Positions 1 through 6,162 of a DNA stretch of 10,343 nucleotides are shown here, piece after piece (position 1 is the first letter of the stretch; every line of letters starts with the position of its first letter). Source of the DNA: Ignavibacteriales bacterium (GTDB lineage: Bacteria > Bacteroidota > Ignavibacteria > UBA10030). A program made the translations under genes and the position numbers. The notes beneath the pieces are model-generated. The model worked only from the letters and a program-made list of their open reading frames with translations. It ran no database searches and was not told where the DNA came from. The stretch is taken from assembly GCA_016207365.1 (NCBI GenBank), contig JACQPU010000084.1, positions 1 to 10,343 on the forward strand, read 5' to 3'.

Positions 1-1673
1 CCGCCTGGTCGGCGCGGACCAACGTACCGCTGCTGCTGAACCGTGACAACACTGCCGGCTATCGCACCACTTATGAATCGAGTTTCTTTCAATACGGCAA
101 AATTGTTCACAAGGACGGCGCGTTCGAACTGGCGGGACGATGGCATATTGATCTGGAGAACTCCTTTACTATGACGGAGGCCAATTTGGACGGCGTGTTT
201 GAGCTTGCGCGGCTTACCCAAATTCCCGTTCAGCGTCAATCCCGCGCAAGCATCGGAACCTCGATGTCCTCCATGCAGCTCTCATGGGCCTATCGCAACG
301 GTTATCTGATTCCTTCCAAGAAACGCGAGCCCGAAGCTTTTAAATCCGCCGCCACGCTTCTTCTGGCCGACCGCGGCGGTCTGATCTTTAATCCCCCCCT
401 CGGCTACCACGAAGACGTCGCGGAGCTTGATTTTGTGTCCATGTATCCCACCATCATGGTCGAAAAGAATGTTTCTCCCGAAACCGTCAACTGCCGCTGC
501 TGCAGGAACGATGCTGTTCCCGAGCTCGGCTACACCATCTGCGAACGGCGCGAAGGCATTGTACCGGCAACGCTTCGCTCGGTCGTGCAAAAAAGAGCCC
601 TCTACAAAAAACTGAAACGCCAGTATAAAGGAAAGGACGACCGGCTGTTTCGCACCTACGACCATCGGCAGAATGCGCTGAAATGGATGCTGGTAAGCTG
701 CTTTGGCTACCTTGGCTACAAAAATGCACGGTTTGGAAAAATCGAGGCACATGAATCCGTTAACGCGTTTTCCCGCGACGCCATTCTGACTGCAAAAGAA
801 ATCGCCGAAGAGCGCGGCTTCCGGATGCTCCATGCCATCATCGACTGCGTCTGGCTCAAAAAGCAGGGGGCAACGGAACAGGAGTATGAGCATTTGTGCC
901 GCGAGATCGCCTCGCGCACCGGTATCGATATCTCCCTTGAGGGCATCTATTCCTGGATCCTCTTTCCGGCCTCTAAACTCGATCCTGCAATTACCACCGC
1001 CAACCGCTACACAGGTTGGTATCGTCACGGTGAACTGAAGGTGCGCGGCCTGGAAGCGCGACGCAGGGATACCCCGAAGTTCATCAAAACCATGCAGACG
1101 GCCATGCTCGAAGCGCTGGCTTCTGCCCGGTCGGTGGCTGATGTGGAAGAACGGGTTCCACAGCTTCTCGATATCGTGCGTTCTCATGTTGCCCTCTTGC
1201 AAAGCGGACAGGCAAATCCCATGGAGCTGGTACTGCGCAGGCATCTGAGCAAGGAAGCAGACGAATACACCAACAATAGCATGAGCGCGGTGGTCTCAAA
1301 GCTTGTGGCGGACATGGGTGTACATCTGGCACCGGGCGAATCGATCGAATTTATCATTCTCGACCAATCGGGAAAGCGTAAACCCGAGAAGGCCAAACCG
1401 TTGGCTCTGTACGCATTCGAGGACGGTTATGACATTGAACAATACACCGAGTTGACATTGCGAGCGGCGGAAACCATGCTACTGCCGTTCGGATATTCGA
1501 AAGAAAAACTGAAGGAGTGTCTTGGAATCACAGAGCCGGGGAAACGAAAGAAGAAAAGTGCGACAATAGTGCAAAAAGAGTTGGAATTCAAAACACCGGC
1601 CGAAAGAAGACGAGAAGAGTCGATCGTATTTTCAAGACGAATTTCGAATATCGACCGTCGAATACAGAATTGA
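1..1673 (+). CDS. Family B DNA polymerase, PolB2-like, 5'-truncated by the window edge
   Basis: The frame is open from base 3 with no stop, so the ATG at 171 is internal and the true start lies upstream. Numbering residues from that ATG, the upstream codons and residues 1-50 look like the end of the exonuclease-like domain. Motif A (ELDFVSMYPTI, 85-95) keeps the catalytic Asp87. Motif B (KWMLVSCFGYLGY, 171-183) has Val in place of the usual Asn. Motif C reads HAIIDCVW (221-228): the first Asp of DTD is Ile223, while the second, Asp225, which is the metal ligand in family B enzymes, is kept. The thumb region contains KVRGLEARRRDTPKF (290-304). Cys108, 110, 111 and 124 form a possible metal site. 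A QKELEF peptide (468-473) lies before a basic tail. This pattern resembles the archaeal PolB2-type group once called inactivated. Whether it polymerises DNA cannot be decided here; a damage-tolerance role is an inference. Confidence 0.93.
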   Translation, partial: AWSARTNVPLLLNRDNTAGYRTTYESSFFQYGKIVHKDGAFELAGRWHIDLENSFTMTEANLDGVFELARLTQIPVQRQSRASIGTSMSSMQLSWAYRNGYLIPSKKREPEAFKSAATLLLADRGGLIFNPPLGYHEDVAELDFVSMYPTIMVEKNVSPETVNCRCCRNDAVPELGYTICERREGIVPATLRSVVQKRALYKKLKRQYKGKDDRLFRTYDHRQNALKWMLVSCFGYLGYKNARFGKIEAHESVNAFSRDAILTAKEIAEERGFRMLHAIIDCVWLKKQGATEQEYEHLCREIASRTGIDISLEGIYSWILFPASKLDPAITTANRYTGWYRHGELKVRGLEARRRDTPKFIKTMQTAMLEALASARSVADVEERVPQLLDIVRSHVALLQSGQANPMELVLRRHLSKEADEYTNNSMSAVVSKLVADMGVHLAPGESIEFIILDQSGKRKPEKAKPLALYAFEDGYDIEQYTELTLRAAETMLLPFGYSKEKLKECLGITEPGKRKKKSATIVQKELEFKTPAERRREESIVFSRRISNIDRRIQN

Positions 1674-1676
1674 TTG

Positions 1677-2756
1677 ATGACCACCAAGCCCTTCATTGGC
1701 CGCGGAGCGGGGTTCAATCCCCCCAATCGGTTTGAAGCGCTCCGAACCGAACAACCACCGACAGATTTAACGGAGTACTTTGACGTACCTGAACCCGGCC
1801 AAAAAATCCCTACCCGCGTTTACGTCGATCGGTCAAAAACCCTTTTGTCCAAGAACGACAGCCCCGATCTCGGATTCACCTACAGCCTGAATCCATACCG
1901 AGGTTGTGAACACGGTTGCATCTATTGCTATGCGCGGCCTTCCCATGAATATCTGGGTTTTTCCGCCGGCCTGGACTTTGAAACCAGAATTGTCGTCAAA
2001 CTTGACGCTCCACGACTTCTCGAGGAAACATTCCGCTCATCGTCCTGGAAACCCGAGGTCATCGTCTTTTCGGGAAACACGGATTGCTACCAGCCGCTCG
2101 AACGAACCCTTGGTCTCACCCGCCAGTGTCTCCAGGTGTTTGCGAAGTACCGCCATCCGGTATCATTGATCACAAAGAACGCGCTGATTCAACGCGACGT
2201 TGACATTCTCCGCGAACTGGCGGGCCGGAATCTTGTTCTGGTTGTCATCACTATTACGACGCTCGATCAGAGCCTGATCAAGATCATGGAACCGAGAACT
2301 TCCGCGGCATCGAAACGTCTCGAGACCATCGAGGTTCTCGCCAACCAGGGAATTCCGGTCGGCGTGAATGTTGCGCCGGTCATTCCGGGACTCACAGAAT
2401 CCGAGATTCCCGTGATTCTGAAAGAAGCAGCAGACCGCGGAGCCCAGTGCGCCGGCTACACCATTGTCCGGCTCTCGCATGGACTCAAAGATCTTTTTGA
2501 GGAGTGGCTACATCGTGAACTCCCCCGGCGCGCCGGCAGGGTACTTGCGCGGTTGCGCGATGTTCGTAACGGGGCGCTTTCAGACTCGGCTTTCGGGACA
2601 CGAATGAGCGGAACGGGAGAATATGCGGGCGCAATTCGGAGACTTTTTGAGGTCAACGCCGCAAAATTCAGTCTCAACAAACGTCCCCTGCATCTCTGCA
2701 CTGCGGAGTTTCTCTCTCCTCACCAAGCGCAACTCCCTCTCTTCCATCAATCCTGA
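1677..2756 (+). CDS. PA0069 / SplB-like radical SAM protein
   Basis: This 359-residue protein has the radical SAM cluster motif CEHGCIYC at residues 77-84, with Cys77, Cys81 and Cys84 expected to bind a 4Fe-4S cluster that cleaves S-adenosylmethionine. The N-terminal GRGAGFNPPNRFE and the NPYRGCEHGC and FSGNTDCYQPLE (131-142) stretches are characteristic of the PA0069 family, which is grouped with spore photoproduct lyase relatives (COG1533, 'DNA repair photolyase'). The real substrate of this family is not established. The C-terminus carries QLPLF (352-356), which fits the bacterial sliding-clamp peptide QLxLF. I chose the ATG at 1677; the in-frame TTG just before it would add one residue. 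The gene follows the polymerase stop by 3 bases with no clear ribosome binding site, which suggests translational coupling and a shared role in DNA metabolism. Family assignment is firm; function is inferred. Confidence 0.9.
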   Translation: MTTKPFIGRGAGFNPPNRFEALRTEQPPTDLTEYFDVPEPGQKIPTRVYVDRSKTLLSKNDSPDLGFTYSLNPYRGCEHGCIYCYARPSHEYLGFSAGLDFETRIVVKLDAPRLLEETFRSSSWKPEVIVFSGNTDCYQPLERTLGLTRQCLQVFAKYRHPVSLITKNALIQRDVDILRELAGRNLVLVVITITTLDQSLIKIMEPRTSAASKRLETIEVLANQGIPVGVNVAPVIPGLTESEIPVILKEAADRGAQCAGYTIVRLSHGLKDLFEEWLHRELPRRAGRVLARLRDVRNGALSDSAFGTRMSGTGEYAGAIRRLFEVNAAKFSLNKRPLHLCTAEFLSPHQAQLPLFHQS

Positions 2757-2795
2757 CAACGGAACCCCGTAGCGTCTTGTCCCGTCTCTTCTCTA

Positions 2796-2824
2796 TTGAC
2801 AAAGGAGACACTTTTTTTTACCAT
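2796..2824 (+). promoter_or_regulatory. Candidate sigma70-like promoter for the gldA-like operon
   Basis: A perfect TTGACA (2796-2801) is followed after exactly 17 bases by TACCAT (2819-2824), which matches four of six bases of the -10 consensus. The spacer contains a run of eight T. The site lies 72 bases upstream of the ATG of the ABC ATPase gene, in the only gap between the radical SAM gene and the ABC operon. No intrinsic terminator is visible before it. Bacteroidota often use a different promoter consensus, so this is a prediction only. Confidence 0.4.
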
Positions 2825-2851
2825 GAGGGCGCCAATCGGCGGCGTTGTGCA

Positions 2852-2869
2852 GGCCGCATCCCCGCGGCC
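2852..2869 (+). promoter_or_regulatory. GC-rich hairpin in the leader of the ABC operon
   Basis: GGCCGC (2852-2857) and GCGGCC (2864-2869) form a perfect 6-bp stem around the loop ATCCCC. It ends 26 bases before the ATG at 2896 and would lie in the 5' untranslated leader if the promoter at 2796 is used. There is no T tract after it, so it is not a standard terminator. The segment GCCGCATCCCC (2853-2863) recurs almost exactly as GCCGCAATCCCC (2870-2881), giving an imperfect direct repeat. A role in mRNA stability or translation is possible but unproven. Confidence 0.3.
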
Positions 2870-2895
2870 GCCGCAATCCCCAACAACGAGTACGT

Positions 2896-3852
2896 ATGGC
2901 TATCGCAGTCAGAAATCTTGTGAAATACTACGGGCGGGAAAAAGCGGTTGATGATATTTCGTTTGACGTCCAAACCGGCGAAATTCTCGGATTTCTGGGT
3001 CCAAACGGCGCTGGCAAGACTACGACGATGAAGATCATCACTTGCTACATGCCACAGTCCTCGGGGTCGGTCGAAGTGGATGGTATAGACACAATGGCCG
3101 ACGCCTACGAAGTGAGGAAAAAGATAGGCTATTTACCCGAGCTGAATCCTCTGTATCTCGACATGAACGTACTCGAATACCTTGAATACTCAGCCCGTCT
3201 GCATGGTCTGCGAAACGCCCGGCTCCGCCAGCGACAACGCGAAATGATCGACGTCTGCGGGCTGGGAGACGTGCGGCATAAGGACATTGGGGAGCTCTCC
3301 AAAGGGTACCGGCAGCGTGTAGGACTTGCTCAGGCGATGATCCATGACCCGGAAGTTCTCATTCTTGACGAGCCCACGAGTGGATTGGATCCCAACCAGA
3401 TCGTCGAAATCCGTAATCTCATCCGACGCCTTGGAAGCGCAAAAACCGTCGTACTCTCGACACATATTCTGTCGGAGGTCCAGGCCACGTGTGACCGCGT
3501 AATTATCATCCATGAAGGCTCTCTTGTAGCCGATGGAACACCTGACGAACTCCAAAGGAACTTCCAGGGATCCGAATCCCTTTCGCTTGAAATCAAGGCT
3601 CCTGTCGACAATGCCATGAGCGAGCTCTTTCCGAAGCTCCGGGCGCTCCCCCATGTTGAATCCGTTGACTTCCGTGGTTCTGAAGGCTCCAATCATCGCT
3701 TTCTTCTTCATACAGCAAAAGGATCGGACGTCCGCGAAGAACTGTTTCACAAAGCCGTCGCCGAACGCTGGGTTCTCCTTGAACTCAGCCGCCGCGCGAC
3801 AAGCCTCGAAGAGGTCTTCCACAAACTCACACGCTCGGAAACGATTCAATAG
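2896..3852 (+). CDS. gldA: ABC transporter ATP-binding protein, GldA-like
   Basis: A 318-residue cytoplasmic ATPase that would power the permease encoded next to it. Walker A is GPNGAGKT (35-42), the signature is LSKGYRQR (134-141), Walker B is LILDEP (155-160), the D-loop is SGLD (162-165) and the switch histidine is His190. The Q-loop position reads YLPE, with Glu82 instead of Gln, as is common in this ABC-2 subfamily. Residues after about 220 form the C-terminal extension (TSLEEVFHKLT near the end) typical of GldA/CcmA-type ATPases. The length fits the family. I placed the start at the ATG at 2896 because homology begins there (MAIAVRNLVKYYG); the frame is open further upstream to a TTG at 2845, but that part is GC-rich leader with no domain likeness. 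The ribosome binding site is weak. The gldA name rests on neighbourhood; a generic ABC-2 ATPase is the alternative. Confidence 0.9.
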   Translation: MAIAVRNLVKYYGREKAVDDISFDVQTGEILGFLGPNGAGKTTTMKIITCYMPQSSGSVEVDGIDTMADAYEVRKKIGYLPELNPLYLDMNVLEYLEYSARLHGLRNARLRQRQREMIDVCGLGDVRHKDIGELSKGYRQRVGLAQAMIHDPEVLILDEPTSGLDPNQIVEIRNLIRRLGSAKTVVLSTHILSEVQATCDRVIIIHEGSLVADGTPDELQRNFQGSESLSLEIKAPVDNAMSELFPKLRALPHVESVDFRGSEGSNHRFLLHTAKGSDVREELFHKAVAERWVLLELSRRATSLEEVFHKLTRSETIQ

Positions 3853-3861
3853 ACCCTCCCT

Positions 3862-4599
3862 GTGAATGCCCTGAATACTTTCCGTCTCCGCTACCGCAAC
3901 GTCGGTCCGATTTATGTCAAGGAACTGCATTCGTACTTCAACTCCGCCGTGGCGTACGTTGTGATCATCGTTTTTCTGGCGTTCCTTGGCTGGTTCTATG
4001 CCTCCAATATTTTCCTCATTAACCTCGCTTCTTTGAGGGAAATGTTTGAAACTGCCCGGTGGGTTCTGCTGTTTATCATTCCCGCCATCACCATGCGCCT
4101 GCTTGCAGAAGAAAAGAAATCTGGTACCATTGAATTGCTTGCCACAAAGCCGGTCCACGACGATGAGATCGTGATTGGAAAATTCCTTGCAGCGTGGAGC
4201 CTCATTGCTTTTGCCTTGCTTCCAACTCTGGTCTACTACGCAACCGTCGCGTCGTTTGGTGAGATCGACAATGGACCGGTTATCGGAGGTTACCTTGGCT
4301 TACTGCTCATGGCAGGTGTATACGTTTCGATCGGACTGTTCGCTTCCAGTATCACCGAGAATCAGATCGTCGCTTTCATCCTCGGCATCTTTCTCATTGT
4401 TGTGTTTTTTGTACTCGACAAGATCCTCCTGTTTGTGCCGGCAGGACTCGTCAGCATCTTCGAATATCTGGGCACGGATTATCATTTTCTGAATATGGCG
4501 CGCGGCGTCATTGATTCCCGCGACATCGTCTATTTTGTCAGCGTCCTCGGGATGATGCTCGCCTGCACGATGGTTGGCCTTGCCCGTCGCAAATGGTAA
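3862..4599 (+). CDS. gldF: ABC-2 type permease, GldF-like
   Basis: A 245-residue inner-membrane protein with about six hydrophobic segments (near residues 28-48, 64-81, 107-130, 142-161, 168-190 and 221-241). The N-terminus has the KELHSYFNSAVAYV pattern usual for GldF and related permeases. After the second segment it has MRLLAEEKKSGTIELLATKP (78-97), the conserved cytoplasmic ABC-2 motif. It should pair with the ATPase encoded just upstream. The start is a GTG nine bases after the upstream stop; no ATG lies near the expected N-terminus and there is no Shine-Dalgarno sequence, so translation may be coupled. The gene order ATPase, permease, GldG-like protein supports the GldF assignment. What is transported is not known, and such cassettes also occur in bacteria that do not glide. 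Confidence 0.88.
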   Translation: MNALNTFRLRYRNVGPIYVKELHSYFNSAVAYVVIIVFLAFLGWFYASNIFLINLASLREMFETARWVLLFIIPAITMRLLAEEKKSGTIELLATKPVHDDEIVIGKFLAAWSLIAFALLPTLVYYATVASFGEIDNGPVIGGYLGLLLMAGVYVSIGLFASSITENQIVAFILGIFLIVVFFVLDKILLFVPAGLVSIFEYLGTDYHFLNMARGVIDSRDIVYFVSVLGMMLACTMVGLARRKW

Positions 4600-4615
4600 G
4601 CACGGCACAGCAAAC

Positions 4616-6157
4616 GTGAAATCACTTAAATCACATATTCTCATCCGAACCGTTCTCTTTGCGGGCATCGTTGTGCTTGTCAATATCATTTCGATCCGCG
4701 TGTTCGGCCGCATTGATCTCACCGCACAAGGAGTTTACACGCTCGCCCAGCCCAGCAAGGACCTGGTTGGTTCTCTTGACGACCGGGTTACTGTCAAGGC
4801 ATACTTCACTGAAGATCTTCCGGCACCATACAATAGTAACCGTAGGGCGACTCTTGATATTCTGAATGAGTACAAGGCATATTCGAGCGGCACCTTGCAT
4901 TTCGAGTTCATCAGCCCCACCGGTGAAACCGGCGAACAGGAGGCCCAGCAGGAAGGGATCGCCCCCGTTCAGGTGCAGGTCATTAACGATGACCGGCTCG
5001 AGGTCAAGCGGGGATATATGGGGCTGGTGATGCTGTACGAGGACAGGAAGGAAACGATTCCCGTCGTCCAGAACGTCCGGTCCCTCGAGTATGACATCAG
5101 CAGCGCCCTCAAGCGACTAACGACTCGTACCAAGAAGAAGATCGGCTATACGACCGGACATCGGGAGGCGGAACCTTCCGCATTTCAGCAAGCGGCTCAG
5201 ATGGTTTCATCGCAGTACGAGTTGGTACGGGTTGACCTCAAAGCGAATCCCGCCGTGCCCGGGGATCTCGCAGGCCTTCTTGTTATCGGTCCGGAGGACC
5301 GGTTCTCCGACTCCAGCAAGGCGGCGCTGGATCGCTACATCATGCACGGAGGTAAGATCGCGTTTTTTATCAATCGATTTTCCGCAACACTTCAAGATCG
5401 CTTTGCCCGTGCGGTGGATCCGGGGCTTGATGATCTTCTTTCGCACTATGGTGTTCGCGTTCACACAGACCTTGTCCGTGACGCCCAATGCGCACCTGTA
5501 ACCGTTATGCAACAACAAGGAATGTTCCGGTTTCAGAGTCAGATTCCGTTTCCGTTGCTCCCGGTCGCTTCCAACTTCAACCGCGAGCATGCCGTGTCAA
5601 AAGATCTTGAATCCGTTTTGTTCTTCTTTGTCAGTTCAGTTGACACAAACGGCATTGCTTCAAGAAATCTGAAGGGCGATGTTCTCGTCCGTTCTTCCGA
5701 GCGGAGCGACCGTCAATCAGGATTCATTCTGATTGATCCCCTCCAGCGGCCGGCTGCCTCGGACCTCGCAGAACGGCATATCCCCCTGGCCGTCACGGTG
5801 GAAGGTTCATTTTCGAGCTTCCGCGGTGATTCAATCGCAGCGTCCCTCCCTTCGAGTCCACTCACTCGCATCCTCGTTGTCGGTGACGCCGATTTCATGA
5901 AGGACGAGTACCTTGGCAGCCGCGGCAACGTGATCCTTTTTGCCAATATCGTTGACTACATTGCCGATGATGCAGGATTGATCACAATTCGATCAAAGAA
6001 CCTTGTCCAGCCGCCCCTTGAGCAGGTTTCCGACGGAACGAAGCGCTTGTTGAAGTACGTCAATATTTTCCTCCCACCTTTCCTTGTTGCGGGATACGGA
6101 GTCTTCCGCTGGCGCCGACGCGCAGCCCTCAAGCGGGCACTCGAACTCTCAGGTTAA
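4616..6157 (+). CDS. gldG: GldG-like membrane-anchored ABC auxiliary protein
   Basis: This 513-residue protein has an N-terminal membrane anchor (about residues 8-28), a large extracytoplasmic domain and a second hydrophobic segment near the C-terminus (about 482-498) followed by a short basic tail (RWRRRAALKRA). The segment GRIDLTAQGVYTLAQPSKDL (31-50) and the following KAYFTEDLPAPYN are typical of the GldG / ABC_transp_aux family, described as the auxiliary component of gliding-type ABC transporters. The start is taken as GTG at 4616, giving a compact N-terminus directly before the anchor. An in-frame TTG at 4574 would overlap the permease gene and add residues that do not resemble the family. 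The gap to the permease gene is 16 bases. The protein probably sits with the permease in the inner membrane; its ligand is unknown. An 8-bp inverted repeat lies inside the gene at 5713-5736. Confidence 0.86.
   Translation: MKSLKSHILIRTVLFAGIVVLVNIISIRVFGRIDLTAQGVYTLAQPSKDLVGSLDDRVTVKAYFTEDLPAPYNSNRRATLDILNEYKAYSSGTLHFEFISPTGETGEQEAQQEGIAPVQVQVINDDRLEVKRGYMGLVMLYEDRKETIPVVQNVRSLEYDISSALKRLTTRTKKKIGYTTGHREAEPSAFQQAAQMVSSQYELVRVDLKANPAVPGDLAGLLVIGPEDRFSDSSKAALDRYIMHGGKIAFFINRFSATLQDRFARAVDPGLDDLLSHYGVRVHTDLVRDAQCAPVTVMQQQGMFRFQSQIPFPLLPVASNFNREHAVSKDLESVLFFFVSSVDTNGIASRNLKGDVLVRSSERSDRQSGFILIDPLQRPAASDLAERHIPLAVTVEGSFSSFRGDSIAASLPSSPLTRILVVGDADFMKDEYLGSRGNVILFANIVDYIADDAGLITIRSKNLVQPPLEQVSDGTKRLLKYVNIFLPPFLVAGYGVFRWRRRAALKRALELSG
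5713..5736. repeat. Perfect 8-bp inverted repeat inside the gldG-like gene
   Basis: TCAATCAG (5713-5720) and CTGATTGA (5729-5736) are exact reverse complements around the 8-base spacer GATTCATT. The repeat lies within coding sequence (encoding SGFILIDP) and has no T tract. It may be chance codon content or a protein-binding palindrome; nothing in the sequence decides this. Confidence 0.5.
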
Positions 6158-6162
6158 CGGCC

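Noticed and set aside
171..173. ATG at 171 as the start of the polymerase
   Set aside because: The same frame is open back to base 3 and encodes sequence continuous with the family (for example GRWHIDLENSF just before it), so the gene is truncated by the window edge and this Met is internal.
393..399. C7 tract in the polymerase gene as a phase-variable or frameshift site
   Set aside because: It encodes Pro-Pro in a conserved segment, the frame is intact on both sides, and seven C alone is weak evidence.
837..845. Calling the polymerase a pseudogene or catalytically dead because of the altered motif C
   Set aside because: The frame is intact through all motifs, and the Asp residues that bind the catalytic metals in family B enzymes (motif A Asp and the second motif C Asp) are present.
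282..1244. Long open frame of 320 codons on the - strand opposite the polymerase gene
   Set aside because: The + strand protein has clear polymerase motifs across the whole span, and the antisense translation has no recognisable domain. It is a mirror of + strand codon bias.
2759..2770. ACGG-AACC-CCGT hairpin after the radical SAM gene as a terminator
   Set aside because: The stem is only 4 bp and is not followed by a T run.
2845..2895. Upstream TTG at 2845 as the start of the GldA-like ATPase
   Set aside because: It would add 17 residues of Arg/Pro-rich sequence translated from a GC-rich hairpin leader; ABC ATPase homology begins at the ATG at 2896.
3190..4158. Open frame of 322 codons on the - strand opposite the ATPase and permease genes
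   Set aside because: It crosses the junction of two well-supported genes, lacks recognisable motifs and has no promoter or ribosome binding site that I can see.
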